Made by a program: the position numbers and the translations under genes
Notes under the pieces: generated by a model
Told to the model about the DNA's origin: nothing
The model's input: the letters and a program-made list of their open reading frames with translations, nothing else
Database searches by the model: none
Shown: positions 12,201-23,645 of the stretch, in pieces
Layout: every line of letters begins with the position of its first letter
Position numbering within the stretch: the stretch's first letter is position 1
From: Anarhynchus alexandrinus
Lineage: Eukaryota > Chordata > Aves > Charadriiformes > Charadriidae
Reading direction: 5' to 3'
Assembly: GCA_008711295.1 (NCBI GenBank)
Contig: VUYV01000148.1
Span: forward strand, 1,280,384-1,344,383
Length of the DNA stretch: 64,000 nucleotides

Positions 12201-12427
12201 AGCAGGGCTGCGACGCAGAGAGCGCGCGCGCCAGCAACCAGCACGGCTGGAACTTTCCTGGCACAGGCTCCTGCCTCTCAAGCCCAGCTACTGGTTGATC
12301 CAATTGCTTATAAACAGGCATTTCCATCTATCCCTCGGGAACCCGGCCCTGAGTTCCCCGCTCACCCCATGGGTGACCCAGACACAGTCTTGACTCATCC
12401 CCTTCCAGTTTGACACTTCATCATTAG

Positions 12428-13121
12428 GGATGGAGAGCAGCCCTGCCGAGAAGGACTTGGGGGTGTCGGTGGATGAAAAGCTGGACGTGAGCCGGCAATG
12501 TGCGCTGGCAGCCCAGAAAGCCACCGGCATCCCGGGCTGCATCCCCAGCAGCGTGGCCAGCAGGGCAAGGGGGGGATTGTGCCCCTCTGCTCCACTCTGG
12601 GGAGACCCCCCTGCAGTGCTGCCTCCGGCTTTGGAGTCCTCAGTACAGGAAGGACATGGACCTGTTGGAGCGGGGCCAGAGGAGGCCACAAAAATGACCA
12701 GAGGGCTGGAGCACCTCTGCTGTGAGGATAGGCTGAGAGAGTTGGGGGTGTTCAGCCTGGAGAAGAGAAGGCTCCGGGGAGACCTTAGAGCCCCTTCCAG
12801 TACTTAAAGGGGGCTTATAAGAAAGATGGGGACAGACTTTTTAGTAGGGTCTGTTGTGATAGGACAAGGGGTAATGTCTTGAAGCTAAAAGAGGGGAGAT
12901 TTAGACTAGATACAAGGAAAAAATTTTTTACTCTGAGGGTGGTGAAACACTACAACCTGTTGCCCAGAGAGGTGGTCAATGCTCCATCCCTGGAAACATT
13001 CCAGGTCAGGTTGGACGGGGCTCTGAGCAGCCTGATCTAGTTGAAGATGTCCCTGCTTATTGCAGCAGAGTTGGACTAGATGGCCTTTAAATGTCCTTCC
13101 AACCCGAACTATTCTATGATT
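12428..13121 (+). mobile_element. CR1 LINE, 5'-truncated, about 690 bases
   Basis: Plus-strand copy with decayed ORF2 C-terminus (EKDLGVSVDEKLDVSRQCAL, then [20 protein letters not shown]) and a 3' UTR ending CCCGAACTATTCTATGATT. Frameshifts and stops show that it is inactive. It is nearly collinear with the copy at 6,350-7,002. Confidence 0.95.
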
Positions 13122-16100
13122 AGACCTGGTGTAGTCCCTTGGCTCATGGGTGATGGGGTGGAGAAAAAAGCCCCCCTCCTCGGCCACGGGCCAAGCATCC
13201 CAGCAGCGCTCAGGAAAGTGCAGAAGGATCTTTTGCATCTCAAAAGGAGCTGGTTGGCACCTCCAAGAAAAGGGAGACCAAATTGCAGCGTGCAGACTGG
13301 CTTTGGCGTATCTTGCCAACGCACGGCAGCCTGTGTTTTGACACATCCCAGTCCCTGAGGAACGGGGCCTTCAGCCCCAAGACTGATTTCTTTTGTCTAG
13401 CAACGTTTAGCCCCGGGTGGCAATATGTTCTTCCAGGTGTTTCGCCCTCCCCTTGTCCAGGATTAACGCCGGACTGGGGAGCTGGTGTTCTTTTGGGAGG
13501 AAGCCATACTTGTGTGCTCCCTCCTCGTGCGCTCGCTCTCTCGTGAAGGTCACTCCTCACCTCGCTGGGTTCCTTGGCAGCATCTCGGCTAAGAGAAGTG
13601 CCCATCTGGAGCGAGGCCTCTCCTGCGTTCCCTGATTTAATCAGCTATTGGGTCCTGCTGGCCACCGAGTGCTAAAATGTGGCTCATCATCCTGAAGATG
13701 TTGAGTTGGAGACTTGGAAAAAATATATATGTGTGTGTGTTCACATAATATGGACAAATCACTTAATTTGGGAAGATCTGTTGTTGTGCTGATCTCTCCA
13801 GCATCGCTCATTCCCCTCTAACAGCCAGCTCGGAGCACAGCGGCCCAAAACCTCATCACTGATGGGTACAGAAAACAGGAAAAAAAGGCAAAATTTGGAA
13901 AGCGGAATGGGAGAGGGTGATTGGTTTGTAGTTTTATTGATACAGCGATACNGCGGGGCCTGTCTTTTATCCGAAAAGCGAGTAGGTTACACAGCCAGGC
14001 AGGGACAATTCCGGGAAGGTTTTTTGTGGTTTTCCTGCTTGTCTGGAAGAATTTGCAGTGCCGTGGGCAGCACTGATGGTTGGCTGTGAAGAGCAGCATA
14101 CGAAATGACTTTTCTGGTATGCCCGGCTTCACCTCCAATATTAGCTCGGTTTTCATCTTTTTGGGGGAAGATGAATGCTGAAATCCCCCACATTAGCGGG
14201 GAAGTAATCTGCCAAAAGCAATGAAGTGCAGGAGGGAGAGCGGGTGTTCTCTGGGCAGTTAAAGACACTCGTCGTTGGCTGTTGTTTGGCTTTGCAGCCC
14301 CAGAAACAGTAGTGGCTGCTTTCTCCTGACCCCGCGCTCATGGAAAGGGTCTGTTAAAATGAAATAACTTTATGAGCAGGTAGCAAAGCTGCACGAGAAA
14401 CTGTGCCCAGCAGGAAAAGGAACCTACGGGATGCAAATAAAGCGAGTTCACCCCCCCACACCCCACACCCCCCAGCTCCATCGAGCGACTCTCTGCTGTA
14501 CTTATAAAGAGAGGAGGACAGGGGTACTGTTAAACCTTCTCATTGGAACAGAATGTGTAAAAGCTACAAAAAAACNCGGGTTCACCCCACACACACACTC
14601 CATCGAGGGACTCTCTGCTGTACTTATAAAGAGAGGAGGACAGGGGTACTGTTAAACCTTCTCATTGGAACAGAATGTGTAAAAGCTACAAAAAAACATC
14701 CCTTTTTCTTCAAGACACGAGCAGGGAATTAGTAGTGGATCAGGTTGTATCCTGTTATTCCTCAGCTGATGAAAGCTGGGGTTACAATGGCGGCTCTGTT
14801 CTGCTGTGCTGAGTAGGACCCATTATTTTCCGCGCACGTTAATGTGAAGCAGATTGCATCTGCCGGGGCAGGGGGGGCTCAGGGAAGCACTCACACCCCG
14901 CTCAGGTCTCATTACCTTAACACTGCCTCATCCCCAGGGTCTCATCCCTCCGTGAGTACCGTATGCCCCTGGAGGGAAGCAGGACGGTGACAGTACAAGG
15001 GCTTCCTTGGCCAACGTAACGTCAGTTCATTGAAAGCCACGCAGAACAGAATTTTTTGGGGCGCCATAGATGTGCAAATTGCAATTAAAACCCAATAGCA
15101 AGGCCAAACATCAGGTGAAAGGCACCTCCGAGGACACCAGCCCCATAGCTGTGGGATAGCTGCAGGCTTGGCCATCCTCCGCCGCGGGCGGGGCAAGCGG
15201 TACGCATCCCCCCCAAAAAAACAGCTGTATGGAATGTGTCCGCGGTCAGGCTGAAACAGAAGTAGGTGGTTTCCCTTTGATCCGCCTACGGGAGCATCAG
15301 GACCCATGTCACGATTCAAACCCTCTCTTTGGCCACCAGAGGTGTCGGGATGGGGATGGGAAGGGCAGGGGTTTGGCTTGAAATGGAAGATGTGGCAAGG
15401 ATTGGGGAGGGGAGAGAGGAAAACAGGGGGTGATATCAGCTCCTGGCCGTGGAGAAAACCTCTTCCCGACCAGCAGGAGGGACAAGCAGGGACCCCGGGA
15501 GCCGGGCTGGCGGCCGCGTCTCGTGCTCTGGCTCTCATCAGAGCAGCGCAGGCAATAGGGGACCTCTGCCTGCCTAAACTCTTCCAAATGTGATCTGTGC
15601 TCCAATAAAATAAACAGTTTAGGGAAAGCGAAGCCCCAGGCACACACTTTGGCAGCTGATCGCTCCCTAATTGCAGGAAGAGCAGTTGGGAAAGGAGGTT
15701 TTTTTTTCATCTTTGGGCTGGTTTCTGATGAGAAAACTCGGCTGGAGGATCAGAGTTGAATCTTCTTTCCCCTCACCCTCCCCCAAACAAAAATCCTGTT
15801 TTCTTCCCCTTTGTATTAATGGCATTCCACTTATTTCAAGGAACGGGAAACACAAACAGCCTCTGCAAAGTGTGAATCTCGGGTCTTCAGCGAAAGCGTG
15901 TTCGGTTTGATACGTGCCATTCTCTGCAAACTTTTCCTGGACTTTCTCTTGTCGTTTGACAGCAGCAGGGGCAGGTTGGAGGGCTGTGGGTGGATTTTGG
16001 AGGGTAAACTGGTGCCGACGCCTCTCAGGCCGCCCTGCCTGACTGTCTGTGTTTCCCCCACCCCACAGCTCCCCGGGCCCCAGTTGCCTCCTGATGAAGA

Positions 16101-19100
16101 GAAAGGGATGGAGATAATTAACAGCAGCCCCATTCATCTGTGAATAGACAAGATGCGTCAAAACAAATTTCTTTGTCTCTAAAATTTGTGACGAGGGGGA
16201 CAGAGAGGGAGAAGCCACGTTCTCCCCCCTCCCCTCCTTGGGGGGTCACATCCAGCCTGCTTGCAGGGTTGTTCCTTGCAACGACAAGACGAAATGAAGG
16301 ATTTCAAGCAATGAGCCACGCCGGTTTTGCAGAACGGGCTGGAGCCCCTTGCCGTGCTCCATCCATCCCCACGGCTCTCCCATCCCTCACCATCCCAGCC
16401 CTTTCCCCTTGCCCCCCATCTCTCAGCCCCCCCTGGCCCTCTCCTTTTTCCTCCTCTTCCTTTCAACTCACCGGTTTGGAACTGTTTTAAACATACTGGC
16501 AGCAAATCGTATGTTTTTAGGAGCAATTTACTAGTGATTTCTCTTCCTATGGCCTCATTCCTTTGGACGCTGAGGAGTGCAACCCAATTCAAAGGTCCTT
16601 TTCCCACTCAAACCAGAGCACATCAGCTTCCTTTCTCTCTAGGGGGGAGTTGCTCATGTGAATCCAATAGTTACTTGGGTATTTTTAATATACTCAATCA
16701 TAAAAGTCCCTTTCCAAGAGCCTTTTCGGCCTTCTTTTTCCCCTACGTTAGAATTTAAAGAAAATGTTGTTTATTTTATTGCAAACCAGTGTTTGTTTTA
16801 ATGCAAACTTGCCCCATCTCTTATTCTGGTCCAATTCTCTTCCAGGAGGTCATTTACAGAAGCAACAAGCCCAACATGTTGTTTCCTTTTACATTCTTGA
16901 TTGTTTTTCTATTGGCACTTGTGCAAATTGCCTTTTCTGCAAATGCATGTTATTAATGGGGCGTCAGCTGCAGTTTCTTATTACGCTGGAGTAGAGTTTG
17001 TTGGAAATATTCCAGCAGAGCTTCTCTATAGGAAAATGCAGGTTTCTTGGGAGCAAAATATATCATAGGAAGGAGTATATAAATACATTTCATTCTGGGG
17101 AGGATGGGGATAGAAAAAATGGAGTACTCCAACAGCAGGGTATTTACATTTTTTTGCAATAAGTTAAATAGAGTTATAATTAGAGCAAAGCATTTTGATG
17201 GATGCCAAATGCTTATTTTTAGCATTTTGTTTAGCAGGAAATTAAAAACAAGTCGGGAAAAAAAATATCCCTCCTCTTGTAACACATAAATGGTGGTTCT
17301 CATACAGAGGAAAAGTCCATCGCTTCACTAAATGTTTGAATCCGTGGCTCCCGACCATGACGAGGAGCTGGCTGTGCGGCATGCAAATGAAAGTACTTCT
17401 TCTGCTTAATTATCCCTACTGGAGATATCTATCAAGTTGCTTCTTCGGATAACAGTACTTCATTTTCCAAGAAGCTCGTTGCTTTTAAAGGTTTAATTGG
17501 GTCCTTTTGCTAAATACCACAGAGATGCCGTGAAATTATGACACAGCAGTAATCTCGCAGCTGTAGGCTGTTGAAGGCTGCAGGGAAGAGCCGTTTGCTG
17601 GTGGAGCATGGCCAAGGGAAGGAGGAGGTGCTATTTCGGTCCGGCCCAGACTTAACCTTACCACAACCTAGGGGTTGCCATCGTAGGGCTATAAGTCACC
17701 AAATACCCACCATGTGCAGCTGCTTCTCTAGCAGCCTGGGCGTGAGCCCCAGCAGTTGGACCCAGATGGACGTTCCTTGAGTTCATGGGTAATGGATCTG
17801 TGACTTCCACTTGGCCGGTGTTAGTGGGTCAAATTTATGTGGTTTGGACTGAAAACCAAAAACACTGCACATTTCTTTTCCCCTTTTAAATTCATTTCAG
17901 TAACTTGTTCAATGTGGCTGGTTCCTTTTTGTGTGGTGATGTTTTTCTTCTCAGTTTCCAAAATCAGTGCAGCCTTCACACTTCCCGCAGCCCGTGTGCC
18001 CATCAAAGGGCACAGAAGCCCGTCCCCGCCTGCAGTTTTTGCCCGAGCTGCCTCCCCTCCCTTCCCCTTGGTTTCCCGTCTCCTCTGTGCTAGCACAAGG
18101 TTGAGGCACATCAGCCTTAGAGAGGGACTAAATATCGCATTGCCAAAATGCTTAATGCAAAGAAAATTTATATGTCCTTTATTTCCCTTCCTCAGAAAGA
18201 TGCTCTAGGGTGGAATTAGAGGCGTTTTGGGAGATGTTAAAGTAAATTAATCCACCCGGCCCCAAACAGAGACTCTTCTCTGTTTCTTCTGTTCTCTTCT
18301 TCTGCACTTTGTTTCTCCTCAAAGAGATGCTGCACCTAAAATATTAGATTCCTTCCTCCACACACACATATTATTTTGAATATTAGGATGCTTAGGTGCG
18401 TTTAGAGATGGATCTGGGTCTTCAAAGTCCGTCCAAAGCCACCATCAGCTCTCAGATAACTCGGCCCATGTGACATACCCAGCAGAAGAGCCAAGGGCTG
18501 TGCTGTGAGTAGGACATCCAATGGCACGGTGACATCTCATCCCTTCACCACACCAGGGGTGACACAGTGTCCCTGTCCCCTGCAAGGTGGGAACTCATCT
18601 GCAAGGTGCAGTTTTGGGGCTGTGTCCCTCCTGACCTGGGTTTGGGGTGATGCGCTGGCTTTTAGGCACCGAGGGCTGGGTGACACTGCTCTCTAGTGGA
18701 TGGCTCTTCATCAAACGGGTTGGGATGAAGGAGTTGAGGCTGGTAGAAAGGATCAGCACTCACCCAGTGATAAAAATTTCTTTTTCTTGTTATTTGTGTC
18801 ACAAGCTTTTAGAATTTAATATGTCTGTGGAGACGTTACACAGGCATGGAGTAATTTAGTAAAGAAATATAAATCAAAGGTGCTTGACTTTATCTCACCG
18901 TGATGGGAGGGATTTATTGATCGAGATCTTTCTGATGCCGACCGTCCTTCCACTACCACGCCGTGGCCAAAGCTGTGAGACCCGTGTCAGTTCTCCTGGT
19001 GCAGGGGATGCTCTTGGGTGCACAGAAATTGCTCTTCCCATCAAATATCCCATGTGCTTACCAAGCGTTGTGCCTGGAATAGGGGAGGAACAGGCCTGTG

Positions 19101-19202
19101 TAGCTTGGTGCGGAGCCAAAGAAAATTCAGTGGGATTTGGAAAAGGAAAGATGTGTAAACAAAGAGCTATTCCTGGAGCAGCCCGTGAGCTTGGGCACGC
19201 AG

Positions 19203-19203
<1 letters not shown>
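13122..19203. other. Non-coding, probable intron, with an AT-rich block
   Basis: No exon recognised. Composition falls in about 16,480-17,560, an AT-rich block. There is a TG repeat near 13,728, a single N at 13,952 without obvious duplicated flanks, and an apparent assembly duplication at 14,446-14,697. Confidence 0.5.
14446..14697. repeat. Near-identical tandem duplication around a single N
   Basis: About 14,446-14,575 and 14,581-14,697 are near-identical (shared CTCTCTGCTGTACTTATAAA and CATTGGAACAGAATGTGTAA), separated by one N at 14,576. They differ mainly in the C/CA-rich start. A single N between duplicated flanks suggests two overlapping contig ends that were not merged rather than a real duplication. 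Confidence 0.8.
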
Positions 19204-19234
<31 letters not shown>

Positions 19235-19645
19235 NNNNNNNNNNNNNNNNNNNNNNNNNNNNNNNNNNNNNNNNNNNNNNNNNNNNNNNNNNNNNNNNNN
19301 NNNNNNNNNNNNNNNNNNNNNNNNNNNNNNNNNNNNNNNNNNNNNNNNNNNNNNNNNNNNNNNNNNNNNNNNNNNNNNNNNNNNNNNNNNNNNNNNNNNN
19401 NNNNNNNNNNNNNNNNNNNNNNNNNNNNNNNNNNNNNNNNNNNNNNNNNNNNNNNNNNNNNNNNNNNNNNNNNNNNNNNNNNNNNNNNNNNNNNNNNNNN
19501 NNNNNNNNNNNNNNNNNNNNNNNNNNNNNNNNNNNNNNNNNNNNNNNNNNNNNNNNNNNNNNNNNNNNNNNNNNNNNNNNNNNNNNNNNNNNNNNNNNNN
19601 NNNNNNNNNNNNNNNNNNNNNNNNNNNNNNNNNNNNNNNNNNNNN
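19204..19645. other. Poly-G run (19,204-19,234) and assembly gap (19,235-19,645)
   Basis: Thirty-one Gs are followed by 411 Ns. The homopolymer at a gap edge is likely a read or assembly artefact. Nothing can be said about the missing bases, except that the right edge is inside a CR1 copy. Confidence 0.95.
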
Positions 19646-19835
19646 CGTGGCTCTCCTCTGGACACGCTCCAGCAGGTCCATGTGCTTCTTATGTTGGGGA
19701 CTCCAGAGCTGGATGCAGTACTCCAGATGGGGTCTCACGAGAGTGGAGTAGAGGGGCAGAATCCCCCCCCTCGCCCTGCTGGCCACACTTCTTCTGATGC
19801 AGCCCAGGATGCAGTTTGGCCTTGCAATGGCAGCT
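19646..19835 (-). mobile_element. CR1 LINE fragment truncated by the gap
   Basis: Read on the minus strand it encodes the end of CR1 ORF2: [20 protein letters not shown], then [20 protein letters not shown] and ERVQRRAT, with little decay. The 3' part would continue leftward into the Ns, so the element may well occupy part of the gap. Confidence 0.93.
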
Positions 19836-20451
19836 CCTGTTTAGGAATGTTAGGTGATGTGATTCCCACAAAGCATTCCCAGCAGCCGCAATTATTTTAT
19901 AAATGGTCGTAATAAAGTTAATTTTGATGTCACGCAGCAGGGCCAAAAATCAGATGCAAAGCCCCCAGGTGATGAGCTCCAGGCTGAGCAATCTGCCCTT
20001 CCTACCCCCAAAAAATCAGATGGCACTCGCTGGAGGAGTGGTCTGGGATTTTGATAGCAGGGAAAGGAAGTGAACAACAGGGATGTCTGGACTTTATGAT
20101 GTGAAAACTGCAAACCTTAGCAAAACTGGGAAGGCTCTTGGAACAAGAAGAGACCAAAATAACTAATCCACACTGGTACTTTCCCTTTTAACAGCAAAGA
20201 CTTAGGAATTTCTTATGTGTTTATTGGTAAGCGCTAAAGGAGCTTTAAAGTTACATATTTTTGTATTTCTATATTTAAAAATCCTCTTTACCCTGAAGGT
20301 CTCTAAAGAAGCGGAGTGCAGTCTTTCCAAGCTATTCATTTGTTAAGGCAGTGAAAAACAGAGACTTTAAACTACGCTGTTAATAAATCCTCTAAACCTT
20401 TTTGTGGCAGTAAACAACGAGCTAAACCAGCTAATGACTAATCACAACAGC

Positions 20452-20469
20452 GCACACACACACACACAC
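20452..20469. repeat. (CA)n microsatellite
   Basis: Nine CA units; a second tract of similar length lies at about 20,843-20,860. Confidence 0.88.
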
Positions 20470-23400
20470 GCTGGAGTGTTGACGAATAACGCTTCAGAAT
20501 GAAGTAAAAGGTGAGCATGGGCTGTGGTGGGCCAATGTAGGAATTGCGTGTCTCCAAATTTTGGAGGATTTGGCAACTCCAGTTCTGAGCTGGGCTCCGT
20601 CTATGTTATTTTTGGATTGCACCTTTCATGTTTTGATGGGTTGGGGATTTTTTTTAAACAAAAGAAAGAAAGAAAGAAAAAAGTATTGAACCAGGCAGCA
20701 TCACAAACCTGTTAAAAGGATTTTTTTTTTTTTTAACTTAACTTGGGAAATACAGTTCTTTCCTTCCCGCTGGCATAAGTAGAAGCATTTTGCTCTGGGA
20801 CTGTAATGCCTCTCCCTATTTTAAATAAAGAGCAGCTGCAAAACACACACACACACACACAGAGGCACTTGTGTGTGTATTTTTATATCCCCCCAGCCTC
20901 CTGACACAGCCTTTGGACCAGCCAGTGCCTCTCGGGGTCCCGCGGCCGTTGCTGTTCAGCAACAGGCTGCTCGCGTGGGATCAAACCATCAGCCCTCGTC
21001 CGGGCCCTGTATTGGTGAATTACAGAATTTCTACAATTTCGCTCCAGGACATAAGCCCAGCCAATTATTATTTTTTTTTGCTTTTTAAAATCCTAACATG
21101 ACTTTTGATGTTATCAGCCACAGCAGCGCCGTGTCCGCATTGGACCTCCCACAAAGCCCTTGATCTCGGTGACATCCCGTGGCTGGAGCGGGGAGGTTAA
21201 TCCGAGCTCTGTGTACACACGCCTGCCTTCTACCCGCTGAGAGTTTAGTCTTTCAGCATCAGTGGGTGTCCCTTGGTTCATGCATTAAGAGAGACAAAGA
21301 AAGAGCAGTCTATTCTCATCTCCTCTGTTTTTTTCATCCTTATATATAGATTATATGTATAGCATAAAATATATAATATGTAATATATATTATTACATAC
21401 ACCAGCCAAATATTCCTCATTTAAGCTAAATAATTATTTTTTCTTGGCTCTGTTCCTCCTCTGAGGATAGGGGAGAATAACACTTTTGTCAGCGTTATTA
21501 CTAACAGAGTACCCGCGTTTATCTGTATTCCTTCCCTCCATTTCCAAAATACCTATTCCAGTGTATGACTGTCATCACTTGAAGCAGGAGTAGGAACTTT
21601 GAAAAAGCTGTTTAATACTTATCTTTGATACCACCAGTATTCCAGGACAAGTCTTTGATCACAAGACTTTACTTTTTTTCTGATCACTCATTATGTTCAA
21701 TAATTTTTTGCTGACATTTTCGTAAATAGTTTTCTTACCAGTGATATCATACAAATGTCCTACTGTAGTTCTTCACTCTGTGGGGCTGCTGCTTCTTCAT
21801 TTTCCTTGAGCTATTCCTTTGCCCTCCAAGGAAGTGGCTCAATAGCCCAATTACACTTTATTACATGACACATCGGCGTCTCATGTCCCGATTCATGCAG
21901 TGCTTTAGAGAAATGTCATGAATTTACACCGAGAGGAAATCCCTTTCTTTTAATTCTCTTTGATCTAAACATCAATATTCTTGTTCATGGGAACATCTTC
22001 TGATCTGATTCAGCGCTACACGCAAATAGCTTTCAGTTCAGCATGAGCGTATATAAATCGGCCTCCTGCCAAAGCATTATTTAGTGCGTGGTTGTACATC
22101 CCATCCTATCGTTATATTGGTCAAAACCCCATATACTTTTTCCAGCTGGGAGAAAAAAAATCTGTGTCTTCCCCTATGGAATATCCTCATCAAATGCGAG
22201 GATGAAACCAAGTGGGTGTATCTGATCCTCCACTAAAGCTCGTAGGGATTTGTTTAATGGTAAGATCTTCCTACAGAGATTTGGGGCCATTCTGTGGCAA
22301 GCTTTATGGCAGGGATAAAAGTTTTTACAGCTGTTTGTTAACATAATATCCTCCTCATTTCCATGAGATGGTTCAGAATATCCACAGAACTATTTTTATT
22401 GAATCATGTTTGGGGTTTGTTTGTTTGTTTCCCGAGGGACAGATTGAGCGTAGGCTGCTGCAGAAGAGCAGAACCATCCCCCAGCACAAGCAGAGGGCTG
22501 CTCGGCCCTGGTGATTTAGGAGATTTCCTCTGCCTGTGATACAGACTGCGGATCGTCAGGGTGAAAAGGCTATTTGTACAAGATAATCAATCCGTTTCAG
22601 CAGGTATCAGCTAAATCCCTTGCAAGGGGAAAAGGATAGAGCCCTAGTGAGAAATTCTTCTTTACTTGCTGGCACAAACTGTATGCATGCTCCCAGGGAA
22701 AAAAAAAACCAAATGTGAGGCAATATTGAAAGCAGCTCAAAACAAAAAAAAAGAGGTGCCCTGAAGTTATCCCCATTCCCCCTTTGTTATCTTCTTGGTT
22801 TTGCTAAATTAAAGCCATGCTAGAAGTCCCCCAAGAAGTCACACGGAGGCAGGCGGACAGGGTCGTTCCGTGCAGGGGATATCCATGCTGGGTAAAACAA
22901 AAATCAACCCCTGAATGTTTACTTTAGCCAAGCTTTTAGATGGTTATCACTTATTCACAGGGATACTATGTGCTTTACTGGACAGTGAGAACCCGGTGTA
23001 ACCTGCTTTAGGCTCCCAGACAGCAAAACAAGAATAATTTAGGTGTGGGGTTTTTTTAGTTTAGGCGGGAAGAGCTTGTTACCGAGGCATCGCTCTGGCC
23101 CAGCCTCACTGCACCTCGCTCGCCGGGGCTGCTTCCAAAAAACGATGCAGCAGTACATATGGGAGAGAAGTAGCTGCCAACGTATGAACATCAATTTATT
23201 TATTTTTTTAAATAATAAATATACTATTTCATTGGGTTCTTTCCCAGTGTTGCCAAAAAATTACCAGTAGAGAGAACCACGTCACGTTAACAGCTGTCTT
23301 TCTGCCCACATCCAGGTTAAATGAGGCCTTGTAAAGGGATAAGTATAGATCTTGCTAAATGACTGCGGAGGGGTGTGTTTGAGGTTCCAGCTAACCCAGC

Positions 23401-23577
23401 AAACCACGAACTGTCGCTAATAGAAGTGCCACCGCAGCAGTGAAATGGATCCCCGAGGCACAGGAGAGTTTCATGAGCGTCCAGATGTGTTAAGCACCAG
23501 GATATTCTTCACCTATTCACTGGAGCTTGGCACCGATCATTTAATAAGGGTTTTTGCACTGTATTTTCTCTCTTGCC

Positions 23578-23645
23578 ATAAAAAAAAAAACAACCAAACA
23601 AACAAACAAACAAAAAAACCCCCACAAACAAACCAACAAAAAAAA
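23578..23645. repeat. A-rich / (AAAC)n low-complexity tract
   Basis: Runs of A interrupted by single C or CC, with CAAA units repeated several times. This is simple low-complexity DNA. Confidence 0.85.

Larger units (their letters stand above)
8926..12427. other. Non-coding, probable intron
   Basis: No gene recognised. It contains a (CTC)n tract near 11,058, T-rich runs near 11,240 and 11,740, and a perfect inverted repeat at 12,177. Open frames in 9,000-10,700 have no family resemblance. Confidence 0.5.

Noticed and set aside
18884..19912. Very long open frame across the gap
   Set aside because: It is open only because Ns cannot hold stop codons; the ends are poly-Gly and antisense CR1.
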